The notes: generated from the sequence alone by a model not told the origin. DNA of 64,000 nucleotides from Salvator merianae (GCA_003586115.2 QVOM02000021.1:15107448-15171447); one strand, 5' to 3'; positions 34,973 through 45,890 are shown, counted from the stretch's first letter. Translations and numbers: made by a program.

Positions 34973-35393
34973 GGGTCTATTTGCACTTTCCAGCTTAGAA
35001 TGGTAGAATCCTACCATTCTAAGTTGGAACAGCCCCAGCGGTGTGGCAGCCATTCTCAGTGTGAGACCTGGAGCAGCCCAGAACTGGGCTTCCAGCACTC
35101 GCCATGTGACTGCTGACTGCCCGCCATGACAGTGGCAGCAAACATCTGGACACTGTCATGGTGACTGGAGACACAGCGCACAACTGCACAGCTACAGCGT
35201 GGCCTACAGCATTCACACCCAGAAGTAGTCCAGCTACTCCACTACAGCTGTGCATGACGATTTAGTTCTCCACAGCTAGTAGCCTTCGGGAGCATCTGCA
35301 GACGCTCCCGAATGCTTGGACCTTCTCAAAGCATGGATGCACTGTGATAGTGAGCATCAGAATGCTCAGTAGCACTCAAGTGCGAACAGTCTC
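34973..35393 (-). mobile_element. Family C TIR element, minus strand
   Basis: The right end CAAGTGCGAACAGTCTC is the family left terminus reversed. The opposite end starts GGGTCTATTTGCACTTTCCA and is followed by a 17-bp hairpin at 34,990-35,006 / 35,011-35,027. Reverse-orientation body blocks: 'gccatgacagtggcagc', 'ggtgactggagacacagcgcacaactgcacagc'. Confidence 0.85.
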
Positions 35394-35457
35394 CTTGTTA
35401 AAGCATAACAGCTTCTTTCTAACAGCTTTGGGGTAAATGGTAATGGCACTGTATCAG

Positions 35458-36190
35458 CCTGATACATAAATGCTAAAGAAATTGCAAATTAAATTGTTTG
35501 GCAGGTGGTATTATACCCCCTGCCAATTAATTCATATTATTGAAAACCTATCACCAAATTGGTGGCTTGGATGTGCAAGACAAGATACATACATACACCT
35601 ATGGTGAGAAAGTGAGAAGGCGAAAACCTATCAGAAACTAATTGAAGCAGAAATAAATAAAGTTATGTGAGCACAGATTAATTGGTCAAAAGAAATGTGT
35701 ATAGCTGTATTGATAAGCAACTTACTAATAGAACAAGATAGGTATCTGATGAAACAAGCAATAAGGGAAGTGCAGATGGTTATAACTAGAGGCTGAAAAG
35801 ATCAAATAACATGGACAATTGATAATTTATATCATTATTTGAAGGAATTTCAGTTTTTTTATTAAATCAGAGAAAGAAGATTCGTATACTCAGGGTGTAT
35901 GATTGAAGTTGATTGGGAAAATAGATGGAAAAAAATTAAAGATTTTAGTTTGTAACCAGGGGAGAAACAGGTCGATGAGATAACAGATTTAGGCAATCTT
36001 CTTTACGAAAAAAATGGATAAAAGAAAAATCCATTCCAAAGGGTGGATGGAGTAGGTGGGTGCAATATGTTGCATTTCCTGTTATATGTAATGTTTATTT
36101 TTTTTCTCATTGTTGCTTTTTCTAGTTTGTTTTATGTTATTGTAAGTTGTGTCTATAAAAATCAATACAATAAAAAACCTGATACATAAA
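35458..36190 (+). mobile_element. 5'-truncated L1 insertion with 13-bp target duplication
   Basis: CCTGATACATAAA occurs at 35,458-35,470 and again at 36,178-36,190, flanking a 707-bp insert. The insert translates near its start to 'LFGRWYYTPCQLIHIIENLS' followed by 'PNWWLGCARQDTYIHLW', the L1 ORF2 C-terminal 'RWYxTPxxLxxI..C..C...GTYxHxWW' signature. The 3' end is 'ctataaaaatcaatacaataaaaaa'. ORF2 is broken after this segment. Confidence 0.9.
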
Positions 36191-36222
36191 GGCAACTTTT
36201 CATTTAAATGAGCAGTACCTCC

Positions 36223-37796
36223 TAGGGGTGTGCACGAAGCTTCGTGGCATTCGATTTTCGATCGAATTTCGTGATTCCGTGCCCTTCGCATCGAATGCGA
36301 AGGGCACCAGAAATCACGAATGCGAATTGCGAAGGTCCCTCAATTTTTTGAAGTATTTCGGGACCTTCGCAATTTGCCAAAGTCTCACCTCTCTAGGCTG
36401 TCAGCGCTGGCGCTGACAGCCTAGGGTGAATCAGCCAGCCAGCAGCGAGTGGAAGTGCAGAAAATTCAATGGAAGGGAGGGATTCCCTTCCCGTTGATTT
36501 TCCTTCTCTTCCCCTCACTGACTCACCCCCCCTAGGCTGTCAGCGCGAGCGCTGACAGCCTAGGGTGAATGAGGCAGCCAGCAGACATCGGAAGCAGATA
36601 AATCAAGGCGAACAGAAGACCTTTTCGCCTTGATTTCTCTGCTTCAGATGGCGCTCGCCTCTCTCTCATCCCCCCCCCAGTCTGTCATCAGACTGACAGA
36701 CTGCGGCGGGAGTGAGAGAGCGCGCTGCGCCATCGGAAGCAGATAAATCAAGGCGAACGGAAGACCTTTTCGCCTTGATTTCTCTGCTTCAGATGGCGCT
36801 CGCCTCTCTCTCATCCCCCCCCCCAGTCTGTCATCAGACTGACAGACTGCGGCGGGAGTGAGAGAGCGCGCTGCGCCATCGGAAGCAGATAAATCAAGGC
36901 GAACGGAAGACCTTTTCGCCTTGATTTCTCTGCTTCAGATGGCGCTCGCCTCTCTCTCATCCCCCCCCCAGTCTGTCATCAGACTGACAGACTGCGGCGG
37001 GAGTGAGAGAGCGCGCTGCGCCATCGGAAGCAGATAAATCAAGGCGAACGGAAGACCTTTTCGCCTTGATTTCTCTGCTTCAGATGGCGCTCGCCTCTCT
37101 CTCATCCCCCCCCCAGTCTGTCATCAGACTGACAGACTGCGGCGGGAGTGAGAGAGCGCGCTGCGCCATCGGAAGCAGATAAATCAAGGCGAACGGAAGA
37201 CCTTTTCGCCTTGATTTCTCTGCTTCAGATGGCGCTCGCCTCTCTCTCATCCCCCCCCCCCGTCTGTCATCAGACTGACAGACTGCGGCGGGAGTGAGAG
37301 AGCGCGCTGCGCCATCGGAAGCAGATAAATCAAGGCGAATGGAAGACCTTTTCGCCTTGATTTCTCTGCTTCAGATGGTGCTCGCCTCTCTCTCATCCCC
37401 CCCCCAGTCTGTCATCAGACTGACAGACTGCAGCGGGAGTGAGAGAGCGCGCTGCGCCATCGGAAGCAGATAAATCAAGGCGAAGGGAAGACCTTTTTGC
37501 CTTGATTTCTCTGCTTCCGATGGCGCTCGCCTCTCTCTCATCCCCCCCCCAGTCTGTCATTACACTGACAGACTGGGGGGGGGAATGAGAGAGAGGCGAG
37601 CGCCATCCGAAGCAGAGAAATTAAGGCAAAGGTCATAGGTTCGCCTTGATTTATCTGCTTCCGTTCGCAGCGAAGATTTTCGCCGCAAAAACGAAGGGCT
37701 TCATTTTCGTGCGTATTTTTTCGCACGAAAACGAAGCCTAGGAGCTTCGCAGTCCTGAGAAGCGAAAAGGGAAAAGTGCCTTCGTGCACATCCCTA
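36223..37796. mobile_element. hAT-type element containing a satellite array, perfect 8-bp TSD
   Basis: Ends TAGGGGTGTGCACGAAGC and CTTCGTGCACATCCCTA are inverted repeats (left at 36,223, right at 37,796). GTACCTCC flanks both sides (36,215-36,222 and 37,797-37,804), an exact 8-bp hAT target duplication. Next to the ends are further inverted arms rich in TTCGNNNCGAA motifs. The middle is a tandem array (separate entry). There is no transposase frame. Confidence 0.93.
36586..37612. repeat. 145-bp tandem array inside the hAT element
   Basis: The motif CATCGGAAGCAGATAAATCA recurs at 36,586, 36,731, 36,877, 37,022, 37,167, 37,313 and 37,458 (last partial, diverged start at 37,604), a period of 145-146 bp set by the length of a C-run. 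Each unit contains two internal palindromes: an AATCAAGGCGAA / TTCGCCTTGATT arm pair and a CAGTCTGTCA / TGACAGACTG pair. Central units are nearly identical, and the first and last are the most diverged, the usual pattern for unequal-exchange homogenisation. Confidence 0.95.
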
Positions 37797-37804
37797 GTAC
37801 CTCC

Positions 37805-38050
37805 TCCAATTTATGCCAAACACTCTTGAGCACTTTTTCGTTTTCAGGCTCACAGCATGGGTGCATGCAGAGGAACAAGCTAATCTTGCACATTCAGAGT
37901 TCTTCTTTGACTCCCAAGGGGAGATCTTGATCACAGCCAGTGTGTTTAATCCTCTACCAGTGTGGGGAGTCTGATCTATGATCCCTCCCCCCAAAAGTTA
38001 CTTACAATGAAACCCCTGTTCTAGCAGCTAATCAATCATTATCAGATTCT
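37805..38050. other. Unassigned intergenic DNA
   Basis: No gene or repeat noticed. Confidence 0.5.
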
Positions 38051-38461
38051 GGGCCTGTTCACACTTGCAATTAGTGAGCATCAGGGATACTCACTAGTCA
38101 AGTGTCTCCGGACTTTGTGGAAATCCTGGCAATTGGGAGCAGATTATAGCTTCTCCCAATTGCTACCTGCTGTGGACCACAAAATCGTGCTCCACAGCTG
38201 TACCGGGAGCAGCTGGACTTCTCCTGGTACAACGCTTTCACACCTGCTTCTGGGTGCAAACGCACAGCTGCCAGAAGTTTCCCAGCTGCTGTCATGGCAT
38301 AGAATGTCAGCAGGATGCCAGCATTTGCACTGTGAATGCTAATATCCTGCTGGCATTCTGTTCCAAGATCTCACAATGCAGACTGTCTCGGTGCTGCAAG
38401 GTTTGTTCCATCTTGGAAAGTTTGCTTCCAAACATTACAAGATATAAAGTGCGAAAGGCGC
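38051..38461 (+). mobile_element. Family C TIR element, near full length
   Basis: Left end GGGCCTGTTCACACTTGC, right end GTGCGAAAGGCGC. Body in family order: 'ggaccacaaaatcgtgctccacagctgtaccgggagcagctgg', 'cacctgcttctgggtgcaaacgc'. The right subterminal hairpin (cttggaaagtttgcttccaaacattacaag) is partly decayed. Flanks tct / tca match at two of three positions. Confidence 0.85.
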
Positions 38462-39068
38462 TCAAATTGTTGATTCAGACTGGCAAAGGAGGTGGCACCA
38501 GAAATATAGCAGTAATTGGGGAGTAGGGTAAATGTTCATGGGCCATCCACCGAAAGCACCACCAGTTCTGCTTCAGTAGGGCATATATCTGCACAGCAGG
38601 AAGGCCAGTGCTGCTGCTGCTGGTGGTGCTGCTGCTCTTTTGGGGATAGAACCTGAGAGGACATGTTCTCCTCCCACTTAGTTGTCCCTGGCTCTGCTCA
38701 AGGTTTGCCTCAGTTTCATCCGCTTAAATTGGTCTGTGATGCACATAGGCTTTCTCTTTCCCTGCAAGCCTGCATTTTTGTCACCAGCTCTGCTCTGCAT
38801 TTACAGTTCTCTTACAAATACAGGATCATTTCTCAGCTCAATCTGGATAAACCGCAAAAAAGGTCTACCTCATCAGTATCAGCAGTGATCTTTATACAGT
38901 TTAATCTTCCACTGTGGGTGGAAAATCTATGTGCTTGAGTCAAGTTCTTATACCATTGTAAAGTAATAACAGAAAGTTATACAAGGATTGATGGTTTTAG
39001 AGGTTTGAAAAGTTGGGATGGTTAGAGTACAAATAATCCTTAGCTGTCACAACCAGTAGTCATAGGCT
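38462..39068. other. Unassigned; short GCT-rich run near 38,610
   Basis: GCTGCTGCTGCTGGTGGTGCTGCTGCT-like run at about 38,612-38,638; otherwise nothing recognisable. Confidence 0.5.
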
Positions 39069-39481
39069 GGGCTCGCACTAACCAGCCTAGTATGACATTA
39101 ACAATACCTTACTAGGCTGGGATAGTCCTAGAGGTGTGACAGTCATTTGTATGAGCACTTGCTATGTGAATGCAGTCCTGATCACCATGACAACAGCCAC
39201 GGCAATGTCCAGCTGTTGCCATGGAAATCAGGATGCAGTACACAACTGCACAACTGCAGCTGTAGTCGCATTGCGCTGCCCTGCCCACTTGCAGCCTTTA
39301 CACTAAGAAGCAGGTGTGAATACTGTTGATTGGGAGCAGTCCAAGCTGCTCCGGGTCAAGCTGTGAACAGCTAAAATACTATCCATAGGTAGCAGAGTTT
39401 GGGAGTAGCTGCAGATGCTCCCAGCCACTGTGGCCACTGCAGTGTGTGGCTATATTTTGCTAGTGAGTGTGCAGATGCTCA

Positions 39482-40116
39482 GGATCTTTTGGTACATACT
39501 TGTCCCATTCTAAGGTGGAATAGACCATGCAGTGTGGACACCAGCGGCGGTCCGTGCCTTTAAAAGCGGATGTTCGCTCCTGCCCCATCACCGTTCGCAA
39601 GGTCACCGAGCCTCCGTAGTGATGCAGCAGTTCGCCTAGCAGGTTGCAGCGACCTGCTGCATCACTACGGAGGCTCGGTGGCCCCGCGAACAGTGATGGG
39701 GCGGGAGCGAACACCCACTTTTAAAGGCACGGATCGCCGCTGGTGGACACTATCTGCAGAAACCTCACCTGAAGCTGGCTAGTAGCATTTGTGGTGTGAA
39801 TGCTGGTAGCCATGCCCAATCCTCACCATGGCAGCATCTGAGAAGCCTCCAGCCACTGCCATGGCAACTTGCAGTGCTGTGCAGGTGTGATCACCCTATT
39901 TGGCCTGCACAGTTGGAGGATCAGACCTGTGCAATCAGTGCATTGCACCGGCCTGGACGCTGCACGATCCAGGTGTGAATGCACCTTACCAGGAGGTGAC
40001 TAACACCTCCTGGTAAAGTTGTGGATCCCACTCCCAGATACTCAGGCCTCCACAACTGCAGACACACTTGGCTAGCTAGCATTCTTGATGCTTGCTACCA
40101 AAGTGCGAACATGCCC
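39482..40116 (-). mobile_element. Family C TIR element (inner), 3-bp TSD TCA
   Basis: TCA precedes (39,479-39,481) and follows (40,117-40,119). One end is GGATCTTTTGGTACATAC followed by 'ttgtcccattctaaggtgg'; the other end is CCAAAGTGCGAACATGCCC. Removing it rejoins the outer copy cleanly. It itself contains a hAT MITE at 39,542-39,744. Confidence 0.88.
39542..39744. mobile_element. GC-rich palindromic hAT MITE with perfect 8-bp TSD
   Basis: Element ends CAGCGGCGGTCCGTGCC and GGCACGGATCGCCGCTG; the two 95-bp halves are near-perfect inverted repeats around 39,640. GTGGACAC flanks both sides (39,534-39,541 and 39,745-39,752). CAG..CTG ends plus 8-bp duplication place it in the hAT superfamily. 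CpG content is far above its surroundings, consistent with a recent arrival. Confidence 0.93.
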
Positions 40117-40144
40117 TCACTAGCAAGTAAGTGTGAACAAGCCC

Positions 40145-41150
40145 TCAGATTCCCTTTGCAATGGCTCACGTATGCACTTGCTAGAGTCAACTGCAGACGG
40201 TTCATCAGGGAAGGAAGGTGAGCCCATTAGGGAATTAAATACAGGTATAGCCTCTGCTAATGAAGGAGAGAGAGCACACAACGGATTCTTCATCCTTAGG
40301 AATAAGTCATCTGACCTTAAGCTCACATCTTTTATTAGTCACTTGGCCACCCATTTCAGCTAAGTTGTCATATTTTGCAGTTTGCAGGGTGGCAGCTGAT
40401 AGAGTCAGAGGTTATCATTTTCAAAGGTGTGGGCTAGAAAGCAATTTCACATGCAGCCTACCACTTGTGTTTCTATTTCCAGCAGCTCTTCAGAGAGCAG
40501 CTGTTAAAAATCAAATCAGACCTGAAGGTTGTAGGTGGAAGGAATGATCAAGGTCTGGTGAACATTTGAAGGACTGACAATCTTGCAACCTGATCAGGAA
40601 TGTGAACTCAAATTGGGCACCACACTTGCTTCTCATTTGAAAGGTGATGACTTCAGGCTTTCATACTGGATTTAAAAGATTCCGCCTAAAGCATGCCATG
40701 TGTGACTGATTTCTTCACAGTGCAGATAATTCGAATAAGAAGCTCACTACTGCAAGATGTGCTGCTGTCCACTACCTTCAGATGGGATTGAAGGGGGTTA
40801 TATAATTGTAGGCAGGCAGGTAGGTAGATATGTGGCTGTATTTCTACCCTGCCCCACCACCAGACAGGAGCTTAGAGAAACTTAGGCAGGATCCAAACAA
40901 TGATGGGGAGCAACCACTTCAAGGGCAGGGATCATGACATCTACACCCCTTGAGCCTCACCCCCACACTCTCTTTGAAGATTTGAAAGCTCCCTAGCTTC
41001 AAAAGGGGAGCACAGGGGATTTTCCATCATGCCAGATTTGGGCCATTTCCAGCATGAGTAGGCAAGATCAGTCACTCACGTAGCTGCCACTTGCCCATGC
41101 AGGAGATCATGAGGGCAGCGGGCAGCCTTGGAGTACATTATCCTGCTTTC
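40145..41150. other. Unassigned intergenic DNA
   Basis: Short (GGCA/GGTA) run at about 40,811-40,828. No gene or clear repeat. Confidence 0.45.
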
Positions 41151-41285
41151 ATTCATTCATTTCCTCTATTTATACAGCACCTGTCCAAGTCAAAAGAATG
41201 CTCAAGGTGGTTTACAGTACAATTAGAATGTGCATTATACATAAGGGATCAATAAGCATAAAATACAAAATAAATATGGGAAGGT
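41150..41285 (-). mobile_element. LINE 3'-tail fragment, minus strand
   Basis: Read on the minus strand: 'ctgtaaaccaccttgagcattcttttgacttgg' then 'tgtataaatagaggaaatgaatgaatgaa', the usual LINE 3' terminus layout. No coding part is attached. Confidence 0.5.
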
Positions 41286-42369
41286 AGAAATAGCTGTTTC
41301 TTCTCTGTGAAACATCTGGTAGGATCAGTGGCCTTGAGTCAGAAGTTTCAGGTTAAAAACCTCAGCCTGGCACTTGTGATTATGAGCAGCAACAGGTTGC
41401 AGGGGAAAGTAGGTAAATCAGGCAGGATCCCTCCCTGTGTGCTGAAGGTGCTCTGCAGGAAGGGCACCTGGGAATGCACTTGTCAACCCACAAGGACCTT
41501 TGGAAGAGGCCCTGTACCCATGGGCTCCTTGGGCATGAAGTCTCTGCACCTCTGAGGCCTCCAGTAGGTATCTTCCAGGGCCCATGTGGATGCAGCCTCA
41601 GAATAAATCAGTTCGGTACTACAGATTATCAAACATCAAGCCAGTGGCAACCAATGGAGCCTTTCCACAAGGGCAGTGGACAGGAGGTAAGGTACAGTTT
41701 GGAAGCCATCATTTGATCCGCCCAAACTATGTTTTGATCTGCAGCAGATCAAAATGCAGATTAGGGGGATCAAGGGGGGGCTGCCTACAGAAACTTCACT
41801 TTCCCCCCCTTGCCCTTGCAGTTGCTATTCATGGACTACTGCTGCATCAAACTGAATTTCAATAATAAATTCAATGCAAACAAGTAAAGCAAGCAGAAAT
41901 TAGAAACAGACTCAGTGGCAAACAGTCTCAGCTCAGTGGCAAAAACCTGTAGCTCAGAGGTGGTATTGCCTGGTAGTTGGGATTTCTCATAAGCTGAGAA
42001 TAAAATTAGGCTATTAACTGATATAGCAATCTATTTAGCAACAATGTTGAATGACACTGTTATGCAATAAGATACACTATAATATAAACTAAATAAACCA
42101 ATCACAAGTCTATATAATCTTCTGTCCATCTGGCATTGGCACTCCATCCTGTGATATAAGTCTTATCATCAATATCTCAAGTTAGTTGTGTTAGCTGGGA
42201 GCGGACAGTCATTTCATTTCTGTGGTCATTTAATTTGAACTTATTTCTTTTTATCACTCTTTATTGTTATTTTGTGTTATTGCTCTTATTGCAAATCAGT
42301 GCACTTCAACATTGTTGGTAAATACATTGTTATATCTATTAATACCTAATTTTATAATACATCACACTT
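41286..42369. other. Unassigned intergenic DNA
   Basis: No gene or recognisable repeat. Confidence 0.5.
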
Positions 42370-42765
42370 AGGATCTAATTGTCTGAACCTTGGGAGAAAA
42401 CTGGCAGGAGCTGGGCAGCATTTCACAAAAGTGCATGTTTGAGTGAGAAGGGTTGGAATTATGCACATGGTACTGAGGTGGGTGGGGAACTGGTCAATAA
42501 TATACAAGCAGAAAGATGTAGGGGGCTGTCTAAGAATTCCCATGGTCTTATGGGAGTGAGCTTGTACCAGAAGAGTGCATACAAATGCCTATGTGTCAGT
42601 GCCAGAAGTCTCCAAGTCAAAACAGGGGAGCTGGAGTGCTTGGTGAAAAAATAGTTATTACTGTCATCACTGCAACTTGGTGGATAGATGAAAACCAAAG
42701 GAATACAGCTACCTCAGGTTACAAACTCTCCAAGAAGTAAAGAAAAGATGTGATTTGGAGATTAT

Positions 42766-42945
42766 GGCCCTTTCTTCACTTGACCTTATTCCAGATTATA
42801 TCTTGGAATAGGGATCTGCCATCTGCATGCTACTATGAACTATGGCAGGCCCCACCTGGGGCCTGCTATAATCTGCACTAGCGTGTAGATAGCAGGTCCC
42901 TATTCTGAGATATAGTCCAGAAAAAAGCCAAGTGCAGAAAGGGCC
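42766..42945. mobile_element. 180-bp palindromic MITE, family A copy 3
   Basis: Left GGCCCTTTCTTCACTTGACC, right AAGTGCAGAAAGGGCC; near-perfect inverted halves. TAT flanks both sides (42,763-42,765 and 42,946-42,948). Removing it restores the CR1 endonuclease reading, so it landed in CR1. Confidence 0.9.
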
Positions 42946-43379
42946 TATGTAGCCTTGTATGTTAAAGTAAAGATAGAATCTAATGAACTAGAATATCTAG
43001 GTGAATCAGACCCTTCCACAGAAGCATTGTGGGTAAGAATAGCAGGCTTAATATTAGGGACATATGTTATCACATGTGACCGCATTGCAATAACCACATT
43101 GCATTCAGCATAAATGTAGACAATAAATTTTCAATAAAATCTAACTTGGAGACCTTAAACTTTCATAAAGGAAGCTTCCCCTAAATGAGAAAACTAGTAT
43201 AAGGAAATTGAAAGGAAAAGTTAGAAGGATCCAATCAGTTCCAAATGCCTGACTGTTTATCATTATAATAATGGAAGTCCAATTAGAGTACTTGTCTTAA
43301 AAAAAAGAAATGCAATATGGGAAGTAATTAAACCCAGGCTAGTATACCAGTGGACTTGATAAATTACATCCACCCACAA

Positions 43380-43502
43380 TCTGGATCATGCTCTATTCTC
43401 ACTAGGTGGGACCTCTCTAGCTCACAACAACTAGCATGTGGACAGAAGAGGCCCTGAGCAGAAGGATCATAACCTGTATTACATATAACTGCAGAAAGGC
43501 CC
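43380..43502. mobile_element. Family B right-end fragment inside CR1
   Basis: 'atctggatcatgctctattctcactaggtgggacctctctag' and the end CTGCAGAAAGGCC match the right part of family B copies. The left boundary is uncertain. Confidence 0.5.
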
Positions 43503-43544
43503 TAACAAATTATTTGCCTCTGTTTTCACTGTAGCTGAATCTAT

Positions 43545-44031
43545 GGCCTTTTCTGCACTTACCATTCCATTGTTGGAATCAGTGGATCTGGAACAGTGAA
43601 CCCCACGGATTCTGACCATGGAAAGAAGTGGCCTGGAATATACTAGACCAGTCCATACTGCAGCCTTGAAGTTTACATGAGCTTTGAGGCTGAATTCCCA
43701 TGCCTCCAAGGGCTAAGAACAAAAGTCCCTAGACTTGTAACTACCAGAGGATGATTTTGGGGGAACACTATGTCACGCTACTGAAATACATCCTCTGGTA
43801 ATCCAGAACATGTGAGATGTGCCTTCTGCACACCTCCCATGTACTGGATCAGGGCCTTTTGGTATGCCATTACTCAAATAAATGGGTCTACCAGTGATCC
43901 CAAATAAGGCATCACAAATCTGGATCATACTCCATCTAATGTAGATGCACTGGACCAGTGGTGGACAGGACCGCAAAGATCAGCTCTATGGAGCCCTTAA
44001 TTCTAAATTAAGTGTTCTTGCAGAAAGGGCC
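43545..44031 (+). mobile_element. Family B TIR element inside CR1
   Basis: Left end GGCCTTTTCTGCACTTACC, right end TTGCAGAAAGGGCC. Interior: 'tactagaccagtcc', 'taccagaggatg..', 'cctctggtaatccag' and 'ggatcatactccatctaatgtagatgcac'. Flanks tat / tag agree at two of three. CR1 text continues on both sides. Confidence 0.8.
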
Positions 44032-44470
44032 TAGATGTTCAGGGAGGGTGTCAGAAGAATTCAATTGGATAGAGGTAACCAGGGAGGAGGCCTCAATGCA
44101 TTTGGATAAACTAAATGCCAACAAATCTCCAGAACCAGATGGCATCCATCCAGGAGTACTTAAAGAACTCAAATGTAAAATTGCTCATATTCTAGCAAAA
44201 TCATATAATCTTTCCCTAAGACCAGGCTATGTGCCTGGAGACTGGAAGATAGCAAATGTAACACCAGTCTTCAAAAAAGGATCCAGAAATGATCCAGAAA
44301 TTACAGACCAGTCAGCTTAGCTTTGGTTCCAGATAAGGTGGTGGGAACCATCATTAAGAATGAAATTAGTATGTATCTAGAGGGGCAAACACTGCAGAGT
44401 GAAAATTAACATACCTTCTGCAAGAGTAAACTAAGCCTTTCTAACCTTCTAGAATTCTCTGAGAGTATCA

Positions 44471-44988
44471 GGACCTGTTCACACTTTTAATGAGCATGGA
44501 GATAATCACTAGGGAAATGCATCTGCACTGCCACAGACACAGCATCTGAGAGCAACTGTAGACAGCTGAAACACTGGGAGTTTTCACACTATCCCATTCT
44601 AATATAGAATGGACCATGCAGCTTGGACACCGTCTGCACTGCAAGGCCCTAGATGTGAATACCAGGAGGATACCAGCATTGGCAGTGTGAATGCTGGTAG
44701 CCTGCTCCTGATCTTCACCATGACAGTGGTCAGGAAGTGTCTGGCCACTGCCATGGTGAGCAGCAGCACTATAGAGCATGCAGGTGCAATCAGGTGCTCC
44801 TGGCCAAGCTATGGAGCAGAAAGCATAGTAATCTCAAACAGAGCCTTTCTGATCAGGATTACACTCCATCCAGAGTGGACAGAGTGTATCAGCAGTGGAC
44901 AGGGCCTTACAGATCTGCACTAATGTGTGGACAGATGAGGTTCAGAAATAATCTTATTACAGATTAAAGGTAAGTACAGAAAGGGCCC
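44471..44988 (+). mobile_element. Composite family C/B TIR element inside CR1
   Basis: The left part is family C (GGACCTGTTCACACTTTTAATG, then 'accatgcagcttggacaccgtctgcactgcaaggccc' and 'caccatgacagtggtcagg'). From about 44,850 it becomes a family B right half ending GTACAGAAAGGGCCC. The junction layout is the same as at 30,919-31,523, so the composite is a subfamily, not a local accident. Confidence 0.75.
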
Positions 44989-45177
44989 ATGACAGGATGC
45001 TGGATTAGATGGGCTGTGGTCTGATCCAGCAAGGTTTCTCTTATGCTCTTATTTTCTTATTTTAGGCTAACAGGTATATCAATGGCTGCTAGAATTATGG
45101 GCCACTGTGTGGAACTGGTCTAGATGGACTGTGGCCTGATCCAGCTGCATTTCTTTTATGTGCTTCTGTTCTTATGA

Positions 45178-45710
45178 TTAAATGTAGAGACAGAGAATAA
45201 TGTTTGTTGCTCTGAACAGTTCAAAAGAAAAGTAAGATATAGATGCAAAACCTAAATAAAAACCTTGAAAATGCGTATTTTAAATAAATGTGTGCATTTT
45301 AAATGAGAACTTTTGAGTCTGGCCCTCCAAAATACTGTATAACATGGAATAAATTCCCAGGAAGGTTGAACTGGGACAAAACTATGATGATCTGTTCATT
45401 ATATTTCATTCTGCTGTTTCTCTTATTACCTCTGCATGTTGTTATTATGAAGAGGGCTGCCATCAATTCTCCATAATCTAAAATTGCTTTTCTATTGCAC
45501 GGTGTTCTTGGCATTTGGTGATACAGTCCAGGTCCAGGGCAGATTCCAAAGGAAGGGGAAGCAGGATATAACAATGAATGTATCAGGTCAGCACAGATTA
45601 ACATGAAACATTCTGTATTCTGTCCATTTAGACCAATGGTCTGCCAGAGAGGAGAAGAATTCCTTTGGGGAATTTCCTCCCTTGAGTGTCTTGTATATTA
45701 TGCACTTTAA
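45178..45710. other. Unassigned; A-rich LINE/SINE-like tail near 45,215-45,265
   Basis: 'cagttcaaaagaaaagtaagatatagatgcaaaacctaaataaaaacc' resembles a retroelement tail. No gene. Confidence 0.4.
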
Positions 45711-45890
45711 GGTCCTTTCTTCACTGTGTCTTATTTTGGATTATATCCCAGAATAGGAATCTGCCATTTGCACGCTGGTGCAGACCATGGCAGGACTCAG
45801 GTGGAGTCTGTCATAATCTGCAGTAGCATGCGGATGGTGGGTTCCTGTTCCAGGATATAATCTGGAATAAGGCTCAGTGCAGAAAGGGCC
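45711..45890. mobile_element. 180-bp palindromic MITE, family A copy 4
   Basis: Left GGTCCTTTCTTCACTGTGTC, right CAGTGCAGAAAGGGCC; inverted halves with more mismatches than other copies. Flanks taa / tat. Confidence 0.88.

Larger units (their letters stand above)
39069..40144 (-). mobile_element. Family C TIR element (outer), split by an inner copy
   Basis: One end starts GGGCTCGCACTAACCAGCC with a hairpin at 39,082-39,092 / 39,110-39,120; the other end is CAAGTAAGTGTGAACAAGCCC at 40,144. Body blocks ('tgttgccatggaaatcagg', 'ccgggtcaagctgtgaacagc') are in reverse family order. The element is interrupted from 39,482 to 40,116 by a second family C copy. Confidence 0.85.
42370..45177 (+). mobile_element. 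CR1 LINE, long degraded copy split by DNA elements
   Basis: Endonuclease N-terminus: 'SARSLQVKTGELECLV' near 42,600 and 'SGYKLSKK' near 42,716 (CR1 'NARSL.NK..ELEALV' and 'GYKLFRRDR'). Endonuclease middle: 'ALYVKVKIESNELEYLGES' near 42,960. Reverse transcriptase N-terminus, 44,096-44,320: 'LDKLNANKSPEPDGIHPGVL' and 'GYVPGDWKIANVTPVFKKG', with the usual Gly of the GPDG motif changed to Glu. 3' end: 'gatgctggattagatgggctgtgg' then 'ttctcttatgctctta', and a second tail copy to 45,177. No catalytic YADD segment is present. Insertions at 42,766-42,945, about 43,380-43,502, 43,545-44,031 and 44,471-44,988 break it. Confidence 0.8.

Noticed and set aside
36223..37796. Array of evenly spaced direct repeats considered as a CRISPR-like array
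   Set aside because: Units are contiguous 145-bp tandem repeats without unique spacers, inside a hAT element in a vertebrate genome.
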